A stretch of DNA of 64,000 bases from Onthophagus taurus. Its lineage: Eukaryota; Arthropoda; Insecta; Coleoptera; Scarabaeidae. How positions within the stretch are numbered: the stretch's first letter is position 1; each line of letters starts with the position of its first letter. The position numbers were made by a program, and so were the translations under genes. Below the pieces are notes generated by a model that did not search any database, was not told where the DNA came from, and saw only the letters and a program-made list of their open reading frames with translations. Below, one piece after another: positions 22,854 to 34,116 of this stretch. Location of the stretch: contig NC_091975.1 of assembly GCF_036711975.1 (NCBI RefSeq), positions 5,520,501-5,584,500 on the forward strand, given 5' to 3'.

Positions 22854-25800
22854 TTACTGAGCACTGTACTCCGGAGAAACTTGCAGATCCTCTGCTTCTT
22901 CCGTTTTAGGTTTATCCATCAAACTTTCTCGTAACTCTTTAACAGCATCTCCTGTATACAAACGTTTTATTCCTCTCGGTAACGCTCGACACGATTGAAG
23001 ATTTATCGATTGAAGCTTTTGACATTTCGTTAAGACTGCTTTTACAGGTTCTAAACTCACTGATGATCCACATAAATTCAACGATCTAAATAAATTAAGA
23101 AATAATAAATCCTTTTTTTAACGTCATTGTAATAATTTACCTCAGAGGGGATTCAGCTCCTCTATCAGCAAGTGCCTGAACAGCAGCATCTAAAGATTTC
23201 GTAGCTGTAGACCAAGCCAAATCAACTTCTAACAAACTATGACCCCATTTTTGAACGATTAATTCCATCCCAGAATTATGAGTTCTTGTAATGTAACAAG
23301 CTAATATTTAAAAAATAAAAAACAATTCATAATTAAAATAATTTTAATTCAATTTTTACCGCTTAAAAATAAATGCTCCAAATCCCAAGCTGGAACCTTA
23401 ACCAATCCAGAATCAGTAAGTTTTATACACCCTCTAATATCCAAAAGCCTCAATTTTGTACTATTTTTTAAAATCCTTTCGATTCCATCATCATCCATTG
23501 ACCTTGCTGTAGTCATTTTGTGATCATCTTCGATACCAGCCAAAGATAATTCTTCAAGCATTGGAAATCCCGGTGATGCGACTTGATCGGATAAACTAGC
23601 CGGGGCTAACCAAATTTGACTATTGGTCATTCTCAAAACACGCAATTTTGGACAACCCGATTGTAATTTTTCAACGTGTAATAAAGCAGTGTTATGAGCG
23701 AACGTTCTTATATTAGATATGTCTAATAATTGAAGATTTGGACAATTTGCCTGAACAAAAATTAATAAGAATGGAGTTAAATTAATTAAATTAATAACTT
23801 ACAGCTAACGCAGACATAATTTGTGCGAACCCAGCTATTTTATTATGAGCCAAAACTAAATGTGTTAATCTGCTACTCATTGACTGGGCTAAACTCACTA
23901 AAGGTTGAGCGTTAATTGCCGATGCAGACTGAAAATAATCAAAAAAAATAAAAGAAATTAACTTATTTTTTTTTTAAACTTACATTTACAGATGATAAAT
24001 CAAGTCTTTCTAAATTCTCACATTCCGTTGTGATATACTTAAGATTATCAGCATTTAAACCTTTCCATCCGCTCAAATTAAGTCCTCTTAACTCTGTACA
24101 ATTTTGGACAATATATTCCAAAGCGGTTTGTATATTACGCACTTTCCAAATCCCTACAAAAATTATTTTAAAGTAACAAAATCATGATTCTTATTTCTTA
24201 AGTAATAGTATATTAACATCTTTCAATTATGGATGTTATGGCACATCAAATAAGCGTAGAAATGGATTTGTATAGATTTTCATAAGAAAAATCTTGTATC
24301 TAAACAAGCCTTTATTAAGGGGGCGACCTCAGATGTGATCATTTGTGCACACCATCTTGCGCAAAATCTTCTCAAGACTGGATTTAGCAACACAAAAAGA
24401 AGATGGTGTGTTTAAGATAAAGAATGTTGTATCTGCTGTCTAGCATGATCACAAACAAGGTAGGTGTGGACGACCACTGGTAATATTGGACTATGAAGGA
24501 GCATGAAGAAGCAACTTATTCCCTATATACAGTATTTGACAGAATGTGTCAAGCTAGTTGTGGAAAGACGGTGTTGTTTTCACAAGTTCTCCAATGCTGG
24601 ATAGCAATGCACACTGAATATGTCGCCATAACAGCTTTAAGTGCTCAAGACTTTTCAAATTTGTTAATTTTTTACAATTTAAGATGATAATTGCATTATA
24701 CCATATAACCATAGTTACAAAACTACTCTGCAGTTGCACTGTCCTACATAAAATAGCTTAACATTCCAGGCATTGAGTAGTTTTGCAAAGGAAAGGTATT
24801 GCTTGGAATAAGTTAATGTCCTTATGATAATCCTAAGTTTTCTGCCGTCTTAAGAGACGTATGGCTAAACCTGAATGTTTTTGTTTCTAGGTCTAGTTCT
24901 ACTTTTCGTTCAATAAAAATATACCACAATTTAACGTTAAATAACAATTAAAACTAGAACTAACACTAGACATAGAAACATTCGGGTTTAGGCCCACATC
25001 TCTCAAGACGGTTAAACCCGAATGATTCTAGTTCTTGGTTTTATATTAGTTTTAGAAAGACGGCTAATATCAATAGAACTAAAACAAGACCTAGAATTAG
25101 AATCATTCGGGTTTAGCCGCACGCCTTTCAAGACGGCTAAACCCGGATGATTCTAGTTCCAGGTCTTGTGTTACTTCTAGTGCTAGTGTAACACTAGAAC
25201 TAACACTAGACCTAGAAATATTTGGGTGTAGCCGTGTTGAGAGACGTGGTCCCTATACTTATGCAACATGGTGATATTTTATGCTAACTAGCGCAACCTA
25301 CCACTGTTAGTAGAACTAACATTAGACCTAGAGCGAGAAACATTCTGGTTTAGCCGTACGTCTCTAAAAACAGCTAAACTAGAATTATTCTAGTTTTTGG
25401 TCTTATGTTAGCTGGCGAAATCGCAGGTGGAGATTTCGAAAACAATAATAGGCCCATAACTGGTCGCAAACGGATAACGAAAGACCGGGAGGAACGAACA
25501 ATAGTAAGAGAATTATTAAAAAACTGAAAGAAAACTTCATCAGACTTCGTTGCTGAGTTGTCAGAAGGTTTTAGAAGATCAATATCTGCTCGGAAAACTC
25601 GTAGACGACTTTAAGAAACTGGCAATTGTAGCCTCCAGGTTCATCATGGTGAGTATTAATAGGATAAAAAAGAATAAGTCCACGATGATTATTTATTATT
25701 TTTTTCTAATTTCGGTACAACAATGTTTCGCTTTTTCTAAAAGCGTCTTCAGGTACGACTAGAATAATAGGAAGATAATTATTACTAGTTGACGGGTTTT

Positions 25801-28800
25801 TTTGTTGGTGATATAAAATTAAAATTATAAAAAGTTCTTACCGTCAAAAACTAAGAATGATGAACACGTGAAAAAATGATTATGTGGAAAAATTTCTCTT
25901 ACAAAAAACTACGACGGACCGATGATTAAAAATATAATTTTGGATTAAAGAAAAAAGTGAAATTTTTGAAAACGGCGTGGGTTTACCATGTCAGGTTAAA
26001 AACTCCAACGTCGGGTGATAGGTTAATAAAGTTTTGAAATGCTGAAGGCAGGCGTAAAAGAAACTGTGAAAGCTGAAGGCGTGTTATAAAAAGGGAATTT
26101 ATCGTTAAAAATCTAAAAGAAAAAGGGTATTAATATTATTGAAAGCGTATTATAACGTTAAGTGTTACCGAAAAACTTGAGTCGTATGCACATATCGACT
26201 GGTTACAACGGACTGAGATCAGTTAAAAGAGGAAGTAAGTAATATGACAACTTAAGAAAATAAAAATTGGTATCAGGATGTGACAAACCAAATGCAAGAG
26301 TGGTGAGTTTGAAATTATACGAAAGGTGTAAAATATCTATTATAATTGTTAAAATCAGTAATTTCATTCAAAATATGTTCAGGGTTTTTAATGTGGTATG
26401 ATTTTATATAGTACTCCTCAAATAGGTCCATTTTTCTGGATTTATTAAGATGTTTTAGAAGTTTAATTTTGGATATATCAGTTTTATGTTTATGTTCTTT
26501 TAAATGTTTATAAAAAGTAGAATTTTCTTTATTTAAGTGTTCCTTGAATCTAGTACTGATATTCCTTCCAGTTTGTCCTATATAAAAAGAATCGCAATCG
26601 TTACAATTAAGTTTGTAAATCCCACTTTTAAGTTTATCATCGAATATGTGTTTATTATTAGTTAATAATTGGCCCAATTTAGCATTAGCACGGTATACCG
26701 GTGTGACATTAAACTTATTGAAAATATCGGAAAATTGTTTTTGGATTAAAGGGTGGAAAGGTATAGAGACAAAAACGCCGGGGTTGGAAAAGTGCATTTT
26801 TTCACGTGTTCATCATTCTTAGTTTTTGACGGTAAGAACTTTTTATAATTTTAATTTTATATCACCAACAAAAAAACCCGTCAACTAGTAATAATTATCT
26901 TCCATATTATTCTAGTCGTACCTGAAGACGCTTTTAGAAAAAGCGAAACATTGTTGTACCGAAATTAGAAAAAAATAATAAATAATCATCGTGGACTTAT
27001 TCTTTTTTATCTTATTTAAGAAACTGGTCTAAAAGACAAAAATAAAAAAGCACGGTACGAATGGGCTCGAAAATACCAAAATTTCACTGAAGAAGACTAG
27101 TCAAATATCGTCTGCTCAGAGGAATTAAACCTTAAGGTAAGTTAGTCAATTTGGTGTTCTATCAGCTTTTAACAATTTTATTAAAAAGCATTGGGTGTAA
27201 CCTTTGTCCGTCGTCATGTAGGCTAGGAATTTAAGCCAGCATGTGTGGTACCGACTATAAAAGATGGCGGAGGCAGCGTCATGATCTGGGGTTGCATGGG
27301 AGAAATATTCGTGTGTGAAAGCCGTATCAACGCTATAAAATGGATAAATGCCTTGGAAACAACCTCTTTTACATCACTTTTGGCGACATAAACTTAGATG
27401 GCGTTAAGTTTCAACAAGATAACGCAAAGCATGACTTAAAATAATGTAGAGCTCTTGGACTGGCCTGCCAAATCTCCAGACCTAAACCCCATAGAACATT
27501 TATGAGGTTGAACTTGTGTCCAAAAAGAATTTTGGCCATGATTAAGGCAAAAGGTGGGCCCATTATTATTTTTTTGTTAACAATAAACATTATAAACCTA
27601 TACAAGTTAATAAGTTTCAATTTATTTTAATATGATATTTCCAAAGTTGCATAATTGCGCAATTAATTAATGAGTTTTGATGTTGCTTGGGGCTGAGGCG
27701 CTGTAATAAGAGTTGTTGAATTAAGTTGAAGCTTAATAAACCCAAATGATTCTATGATAATCTAGAAAATTAAGTTTTAACTTTATATGTATTAATTTTC
27801 CACCTGGATATATGATATTTATTGATATTTTGCAGGGTTATTTTTTATTCTTACCTAAATTAAGATCTTGACAATGTATTAGTCGATTATCAATTAACCA
27901 ATTGAGTTTTTGATCGGTACGATATCGTTCCGAAACCCAATTAAGATCGACTTTTTGCCATAAGGACGTAGATAAAGCGACTTGACGCCATAATTTGCAA
28001 ACTCTACACAAGCGCACCAATAATGGTAAGCTGCCTTCTTGGAGAGACGCATGGTAAAAGATTTTGTGTAATATCGGCTCGGGGATTTGGTCGCCCCAAA
28101 CGCTCTGTTCGAGAGGTTCTTCTGCTGGAGTTGCGTTTAAAAAGTCCATTGAGGTTTTCGGTTTTTTCATGGAACTTTCATAATCTGATGTATCGGTATC
28201 AGATTGATTTCGCTTTTTCCTTCTTCCGCTTTTCTTTTTATTTCTAGCTAACTATAAATTGAAATTAAAATTGAATTTTTTAATCTTATTACAAGTACGG
28301 TGTAAATTTACCACTTGAGCAGTTAGATTCTTCTTAATCCTAATAATAATGGTGTTTTTATCCCCACTGATTTGACTTTCGTAAGTTGAAATAACCCCTT
28401 TACGGGGTCTGCCTCTTACAACTCTTTTTCTTTGTTTGTCGGTTGATTTTTTGATTACTCCATTACTTGCGTTTAAGACGGAATTAAAAGTTGATTCATC
28501 TGGTACATAACTCGCCGTGGCCGAATCCAGCTCGACCTTACTTGATTGCGAGTCGGGAGATTCATGAACTTTAGCTTCATCAGGTGATATACCATCTTGA
28601 GAATCTAAATTGAAAGGTTTTTTTAATCAATTTATATGATGAAACGAGTTTTACCTGATGTTTGTAATGAATGTGTATCACTTTCGAGCATTGGGACATC
28701 AGAGGCACCACTTTCTCCTGAGGGAGTATAAGAATCCTTTCCCGAAGACATTCCATCGTTTTTCGAGCATTCACTATCACTGTAACACTGAGAAACGGGC

Positions 28801-28976
28801 ACTTTGTGACACACATTATTGTTCGGTAACATATCGCAATCGTTGTATTTAACACCTCCATTGCTATCAAAACAGCTAACTGACTCCAGATAAGTTTTAT
28901 TCTGAATTGGATCTGTTATTGAGCTTAGATGGATTTCCCTGGTGTTGCTATCCGGCTCCAACATTTTTCCTGCCAT
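22854..28976 (-). CDS. FBXL6: F-box/LRR-repeat protein 6 (FBXL6), eight exons
   Basis: SCF ubiquitin-ligase substrate adaptor. Minus-strand exons: 28976-28655, 28604-28312, 28251-27855, 24153-23984, 23928-23803, 23750-23360, 23300-23141, 23085-22854, all with GT-AG junctions and continuous frame, about 696 residues (human FBXL6 is about 540). The F-box (WGDQIPEPILHKIF...RLCRVCKLWRQVAL) is at about 255-300. Leucine-rich repeats follow (ELRGLNLSGWKGL, NLERLDLSS, KLRLLDIRGCIKLTDSGL). The C-terminal LQSINLQSCRALPRGIKRLY is a signature of FBXL6. The long N-terminus is acidic and serine-rich, then basic, with an AT-hook-like RGRPRKG at about 171-177. Intron 3 (24154-27854) is 3.7 kb and filled with repeats; the others are about 50-60 bp. 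The start is the first ATG of the frame. Confidence 0.92.
24850..25430. repeat. Array of fold-back repeats, CGGGTTTAGC family
   Basis: At least four hairpin units of the type ACATTCGGGTTTAG...GGCTAAACCCGAATG, separated by AACTAACACTAGACCTAG and CTAGTTCTAGGTCT phrases, form a tandem array in FBXL6 intron 3. Copies vary by substitutions and small gaps. Same family as 8055-8345. The array abuts the Tc1-type element that begins near 25440. Confidence 0.7.
25720..25760 (-). ncRNA. Hammerhead-ribozyme-like core in the left Penelope arm
   Basis: Inverted copy of the motif at 26915-26970: read on the minus strand, CTGAAGA at 25752-25746 precedes the GCTTTT/AAAAGC stem and GAAA at 25729-25726. Same reservations apply. 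Confidence 0.4.
26315..26797 (-). CDS. GIY-YIG endonuclease domain of a Penelope-like element
   Basis: 160 residues, open throughout. The GIY-YIG core reads GIYKLNCNDCDSFYIGQTGR followed by RFKEHL, with GIY and YIG about 12 residues apart, then the KEHKHKTD stretch usual in Penelope proteins. In complete elements this nuclease follows a reverse transcriptase and is thought to nick the target; here only the C-terminal part remains. The ATG (26797-26795) lies at the very edge of the right terminal arm, so the start is probably fortuitous. Confidence 0.85.
   Translation of the reverse strand: MHFSNPGVFVSIPFHPLIQKQFSDIFNKFNVTPVYRANAKLGQLLTNNKHIFDDKLKSGIYKLNCNDCDSFYIGQTGRNISTRFKEHLNKENSTFYKHLKEHKHKTDISKIKLLKHLNKSRKMDLFEEYYIKSYHIKNPEHILNEITDFNNYNRYFTPFV
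26915..26970 (+). ncRNA. Hammerhead-ribozyme-like core in the right Penelope arm
   Basis: CTGAAGA (26922-26928) is followed by a self-complementary stretch CGCTTTTAGAAAAAGCG and GAAA (26944-26947), and then ACATTGTTGT, which could form a short stem. This matches the CUGANGA...GAAA layout of hammerhead ribozymes, which are known from Penelope-like terminal repeats. One extra base after CTGAAGA and an imperfect outer stem keep this tentative. The left arm has the same motif on the minus strand (25726-25752). Confidence 0.45.
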
Positions 28977-30830
28977 TTTTCTTATTGTTGAAATGTTACA
29001 TTTACTTTACATCTTATGTTGGAAGTAACATTTTAAACGTTTAAATCGCTTCTTGGGGTAAAACTTCAAATGCTGAGGTTTGAGATGTTTCTAATAAAAA
29101 GAATTAATGTGAAAAACTTAATGTGACAGTTAATGTGTTAAGTAATTTTGATTGTAGCACACAATAAAAGAAAAATCGTTAAAAATAGGCCATGGTTACG
29201 ATATTATGGTGATTTTAATGTATATTCACGTGAAGATAATCAAAAATTTAAGTAGGTTTCCCGGTAAACCATTATTTAAGATACAAAATCGTTATCGGTT
29301 CACGACTGTGGTGCAAATTGTACTTACAGGGAAAACGGACGGTGTAGCTGATTAACTAACACATTTACGTCGATCGCTTAGGGTCCGGATTGCGCGTTTA
29401 CATCGGATTACTTGTAAAAACCACTCGAACTAGCGAAAATCCGCTATCCCTTGATATTTGGTGTTGTTGACCTTGTTACTAAAGATGCTGGTGTTTTTTA
29501 TTTTGATATTGTAAGGTGGCGCTCTATTACCATAAACAAAGATAAGAACCAAAGTGCAAGGATTTTTCACTTTAGCGCCATCGCGTATCCAATAGCCGTA
29601 CTAATATTTATAAGAACCTATAATTTTAAATTATTAATAAATTATCAAGTTTCTATAATGATTTATAGATAGGGCTTTATAAATAATAATTGTTAATTAT
29701 TGTACTATACTTTTATTCAAACTTACAAGTGCAATTATCTTGGTTATTATTATAGATGGAGTATTATAACTAAGACATTATATGGACACTTTTTTACAGA
29801 GAATTTGATGGCGTAGTTACTGATTATAAGCTTATTAAATTCGTTATTTTTTTCTGATTACAAAAATATAGGGTTCGACAAGTCTATTTCTTATTGTTTT
29901 AGAATAAAACTAAAAATAAAGTTTTTTTATAAAATTTCTAAACACCGCCATCTAGTGTCGTTGAAGAAATGTAGTCTAACATGTTAAATTCATCATAATT
30001 TTCGTAATTCATCTAAAAAAACAGGATTATTAATGTGACACGAAAATTTTTGAATACAAACAAATATTGCTATCATTATATGTTTATTTGAATTCGTAAA
30101 AATAACGTAAAAAAATATATGAGCGCCATCTATCAATAATTTATTAAGTCATCTAATAATAATATTAAATACATATTTATTAATAAAAAATGTGAAATAA
30201 TGCAATTTATTCTAACTTTTGTGTAAAACAAATATAAATTAAATAAATCAATAAATATATTTGTTTCAAATAGCAGAAATATGTTTTTTTAAGTTTTAGT
30301 TATAGCCTTGTTTATACAGGTGTCCCCGGATAGGTGAAACAACTCTTATTAAACGTAAATTTTTTTCGATATTGTTATCTTTTGGGGTTTAGCCCTTCTT
30401 GGTTAAAGACTAATTTTGAACATATTTTCAAGTTTTAAAAAACAAGTGAACCTTGACAGTGAAAAAAAAACTGTTTTTGTGACCTTTTCTGTTTACAATA
30501 CGAGAAAGTGTTACTAAGAAGTTTTGTTTAGAATGAAAAACTATGGTCATATGCAAAATTTCGGAATAATCGGCCTGCTTTGATAAAAATCCATATCAAA
30601 CAACTTTATTTCTAACAGACTGCCATGGAAAAACAAAATTGCCAATCTGTCAAACTGTAATTTAATATAAACTTAAAGTGTTTTTTAAATACAATGGGGA
30701 TTTATAAACTTGGGGATTTATTCCTCATGACAAATAATGACTAATAAGTGAAAAAAATTGTAGCAAAACTTTTATTAGTTTCCTATATATCCTTGAATTA
30801 AGAATAAAATTGAAAAAGCCATAAAATTGA
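28977..30830. other. Intergenic upstream of FBXL6
   Basis: Contains the FBXL6 promoter region and then AT-rich sequence. Two short phrases of the type CGCCATCTA (29946 and 30123) recur. CAGGTGTCCCCGGATAGG at 30318 looks like a transposon end, but no partner was found. No gene seen. Confidence 0.4.
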
Positions 30831-31260
30831 GTATACAGTTAAGCAAATGTGATTAAGTTTAGGTTGGTATTATATTTTTATGGTTTGTTAGTGGCGGAGT
30901 CCACTAACTTGCTATTTTTTAACTGAAACTTAACTTCTCCCCATAAATGTTCAATAGGATTTACATAAAGAGACTGTGGAGGTGTTTTTAATTGTTTTGA
31001 AGTATTGTATAATAACCATTCCTTCACAAGGTATGATGTATGTTTAGGATCATTATCTTGTTGGAACCAGAACAGTTGGAAGGTTGAGTTTATGAGAGCT
31101 TTGACATAAATTACGTTTTAAAACATCCAAATAACTAAATTTTGTCATATTTCCCTCAATAAATACCATAGTTCCAACGCCGCTTGCTGCCATTATTGAA
31201 CATATGTTTAACTGTTCCCACCAAATTTTTGTTTTTGAGCTCACAATTTCGGGCAAAAGA
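30830..31260 (-). pseudogene. Decayed Tc1-type transposase fragment
   Basis: Read on the minus strand in more than one frame: IWWEQLNICSIMAASGVGTM, VFIEGNMTKFSYLDVLKRNL, then FWFQQDNDPKHTS, VKEWLLYNTSKQLKTPPQSL and NPIEHLWGEVK. QQDNDPKHTS and NPIEHLWGEVK are typical around the second D and the E of the DDE triad. It is frameshifted and lacks the N-terminal DNA-binding region. The copy is clearly different from the one at 25440-27570. Confidence 0.8.
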
Positions 31261-31436
31261 TGGCATTAGTTAGAAATTATCAAATTTAAAATCACGTGAC
31301 TCACTCACACCCGCAGTCTGATCATGCAAGCAGCGCATTACCACAAAATAAGCCAGCACGTGCCATGTGGTTCTTTGTTTATGTTCGATCTCTGTTCTGT
31401 TTATTTTATCTTTAATTACTAATAATTATCAGTAGA

Positions 31437-31680
31437 AATATTCGGGCTTAGCTTAAAACGGCTAAATCCGAATGTTTCCAGTCTTGCATCAGCAAAATTT
31501 AGGTTTCTGCCAGCAATATCTAATCTTCTGGAAACAGTACGTAATACTCCGCAAGAAGTAACTAGTCTTCCATTAGTAGTATCTAGTCCTCTGTCAGCAA
31601 TATCAAATATCTAAAGAAGCATCTAATCTTCTGCCAATGTTTAATCTTCTATAAGAAGAATCTAGTATATATAGATCATT
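31437..31680. repeat. Fold-back unit plus degenerate minisatellite
   Basis: 31437-31482 holds one short CGGGCTTAGC...GGCTAAATCCGAAT hairpin of the family seen at 8055 and 24850. It runs directly into an array (31490-31680) of CAGCAATATCTAATCTTCTG-like units, the reverse complement of the 17320-17525 minisatellite. Confidence 0.55.
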
Positions 31681-31689
31681 CTGCATTAT

Positions 31690-32660
31690 GAGTGCGGGCA
31701 ATTCTGACACCCAATTTAACTATAATAGATTTATGACTATCAGGATACATAAAAGATAAAGAAAATTTTACTGTACCTGTCAAAGTAGCTGACGTAAATA
31801 GATTACTATGAAAAGAATAAGATATCTAGGTAGAAAAATCCAATGTGATCCACAAAATTTTTTTTTTTCAATTTTTTAGCATAGTATCTGACCAAGATTG
31901 AGGTTGGGTAACGGTATAGGTGGCGAGAATCTCGCCTTTGTGGCAACGGCTAATCTCCCTTACTTTCGGCTTGCTTTGTAAAACGAGAAGATTGTGGCGG
32001 GTAAGGATTTGGGTCGGTGCATATATGAGAACAGAGATTTTCGGCTTTCGGCTAAGCGCAAATATTTGCGGCGGCTTTGCGATTTAATTAAAAAAAATAT
32101 CACCTTAAATTGAAAAAATTCAAAACGAGTAAAAAACGAAAACTTCATTCAACTGACTTTTTAAAAAATCGTATATATTAAAAGCATTATTTCCTTTTTA
32201 AAACGTTACCTGTTGAATTGTTCACTTGAAATCGTTAGAAATTGTGGTGTTCCAAGAAACCGCCTCGGAAAGCGGTGGGAAAAACGGGCCAAGACTTATG
32301 AATTTTCCCATCGCGAGGAGCTTTTCGGAGTTGAGTGGCGAATTAAAATACCGTAGGACGGGGCCGCGTCTTCTCCGACTCAGATATGGATATTTAAATT
32401 TCAAATGTTATTAAACTCGTAATTTGAGTAATTAGTTTGGCTCGGCGCGGCCCTTTTGTGATAAAATCTCGGGCGTGGATTAATTTCGGTCCGAGAGACG
32501 TCGCCGACGGGATCTCCGAGTTCATTTCTGGAAAACTTTCCGTCACAAAAAATCAGTTTTCTCCGGATCGCGAATAAAAATAAGGTTTAAAAAGAATGAC
32601 TTTTGACAGCTTTAACAAGCAAAAATGACTTATGTAAATAAGTGTCATAAATAATTTCGA
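31690..32660. other. Upstream region of the SLC17-like gene
   Basis: No coding sequence recognised. 32420-32580 is GC-richer (GGCTCGGCGCGGCCC, GAGAGACGTCGCCGACGGG) and lies just upstream of the transporter start, so it may be a promoter or 5' leader. A TATA-like element was not convincingly placed. Confidence 0.35.
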
Positions 32661-32667
32661 GATTATA

Positions 32668-34116
32668 ATGGGCCAAAAATTTTCACTATTAAAATGTACT
32701 TATGGAAAGCACGTAATTCCGCAACACTATATAGTTGTATTGATTATGACGGTTGTTAATATATTGTGTTTTGCGTCCAAGTTTGCCGGAGATAAATTAT
32801 ACGTGGAGTCGCATATTGATCGTGATCAAGATGGGTTTAAAACCGTTCGTATTGGAAGTTCTTGCGAAGAAGCGATGACTTTGAATTCAACAATGAACGA
32901 AACATCGCAAGGAGAAGAGTTGTCTTATAACGTAATTTCGGCTGTTTACATGTTGTTTACCGCGTTGGGGAAGTTTCCTGCGGGAGTTTGTGCTGATTTA
33001 TTCGGAGGGAGGCATCTTTTGCTTTTTGGATTTTTGGGGAAAATATTTATGGCGATTATAACCCCAACTTTAGTTATCTTTGGAAGTAAAAGAATGCAGT
33101 TTTTTGTTCGGGGAGCTGCAGGTTTTTTTGAAGGATTTGTTACAGCTGTAACTTTTAATATAGTTGCTCATTGGGCGCCGACACGACATCTGACTTTATC
33201 CGCCACATTACTTTATAATTCAGATGCAGCGGGGTATTTAATCGCGCATATATTCAACGTTTATTTTGGAATTAAATTGCAAGTATTGATATATATGATT
33301 GGGGTGCTTCAAGGGATGATGTATATGTCGTGTATTTACTTCGTCTTTTCTAGACCTAACACACACCCTTCGATATCGGCACAAGAAAAGGATTTATTTG
33401 TGGAGTTATTTCCTACGAATGAATTACCTGGGAGTATTCCATGGAAGGCTATATTAACTGATTTCGATATTTGGGCCCTTTTCGCTTGCAACGTTGGTTA
33501 TAATTTCCAACATCTTGTGATTCATCGTCGTTTGCCTGATTATTTCTATTATATACTTCACGATGACGATGAAAATATAGAGTTTCAATTTAATGTAGCT
33601 CTAAGGCTGACTTTGTTTATCGCCGGTGTTGTTCTTGCGGTAATCGCAGATTACATAATAAAAAAAGGTTACATTCCAGTAGTGTATTTACGATCTACAT
33701 ATATCGGGATGTCTTTAATTTTGGGTAACTTATTCGCGGTGATGATTATATTTGTGGGTTGCAATATTACAACGGTTATAATTCTTTTACGTCTCAACAA
33801 CATTTTTGGAACAGCTATAGATGCAAGTTTAGGCGGAAATATGTTAGATAACAGTAGGCATTATGCTGGAACCGTTTTTAGTATTACTTGTGGTGGTGGG
33901 CACCTTATTCGAAGTTTAATGTGGATAGTGTTTGGTTATGTATTAGAACACCAATCAATATCGCAATGGACTATAACTCTATGGTTAAATTTGGCTATTT
34001 GCAGCTTTTGCACGCTCGTTCACTTTGATGGCTCTCGAGGGGAAAGAGCATCTTGGGATGTAATCAAACCAAAACAAGATAAAAACCCTGTCAAAACTGG
34101 GAATGTACTTATATAA
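32668..34116 (+). CDS. SLC17-family major facilitator transporter, single exon
   Basis: 482 residues with about twelve hydrophobic segments, the MFS fold. SLC17 members move anions such as phosphate, sialate or glutamate using Na+ or H+ gradients; the substrate here cannot be told. Family signs: a first hydrophobic segment (about 20-38), a glycosylatable loop (NSTMNETS) before segment 2, RGAAGFFEG at the start of segment 4, AHWAPTRHLTLSATLLYNSDAAGYLIA (the counterpart of the WAP...R...S...G motif), and IPWKAILTDFDIWAL after the central loop. The divergence is high compared with typical SLC17 proteins, for example DAAG where SGSYAG is usual, so function may have shifted. It has no intron, while insect SLC17 genes usually have several. 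AATAAA overlaps the stop codon (34116-34121). Confidence 0.8.
   Translation: MGQKFSLLKCTYGKHVIPQHYIVVLIMTVVNILCFASKFAGDKLYVESHIDRDQDGFKTVRIGSSCEEAMTLNSTMNETSQGEELSYNVISAVYMLFTALGKFPAGVCADLFGGRHLLLFGFLGKIFMAIITPTLVIFGSKRMQFFVRGAAGFFEGFVTAVTFNIVAHWAPTRHLTLSATLLYNSDAAGYLIAHIFNVYFGIKLQVLIYMIGVLQGMMYMSCIYFVFSRPNTHPSISAQEKDLFVELFPTNELPGSIPWKAILTDFDIWALFACNVGYNFQHLVIHRRLPDYFYYILHDDDENIEFQFNVALRLTLFIAGVVLAVIADYIIKKGYIPVVYLRSTYIGMSLILGNLFAVMIIFVGCNITTVIILLRLNNIFGTAIDASLGGNMLDNSRHYAGTVFSITCGGGHLIRSLMWIVFGYVLEHQSISQWTITLWLNLAICSFCTLVHFDGSRGERASWDVIKPKQDKNPVKTGNVLI

Larger units (their letters stand above)
25623..27015 (-). mobile_element. Truncated Penelope-like element with inverted terminal repeats
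   Basis: A 12-bp direct repeat TTAAGAAACTGG (25611-25622 and 27016-27027) brackets the insertion. Near-identical arms of about 215 bp (25663-25878 and 26795-27011) lie in inverted orientation, the arrangement often seen in 5'-truncated Penelope-like elements. Between them is a minus-strand GIY-YIG reading frame and roughly 430 bp of apparently non-coding sequence. The reverse transcriptase part is absent. The left end has about 40 bp not matched on the right. Confidence 0.85.
25440..27570 (+). pseudogene. Tc1-type transposase remnant split by a Penelope-like element
   Basis: The first part carries GRKRITKDREERTIVRELLK and ISARKTRRRL (25470-25610), the bipartite DNA-binding region. The second part resumes at 27016 with KKARYEWARKYQNFTEED, then VVPTIKDGGGSVMIWGCMG, FQQDNAKHD, DWPAKSPDLNPIEHL and a C-terminal IKAKGGP near 27545. 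These are the standard DDE landmarks of Tc1 transposases. Stops and frame changes show that it is dead. It lies antisense within FBXL6 intron 3. Confidence 0.85.

Noticed and set aside
30318-30350. CAGGTGTCCCCGG resembling a transposon terminus
   Set aside because: No partner end or duplication within several kilobases.
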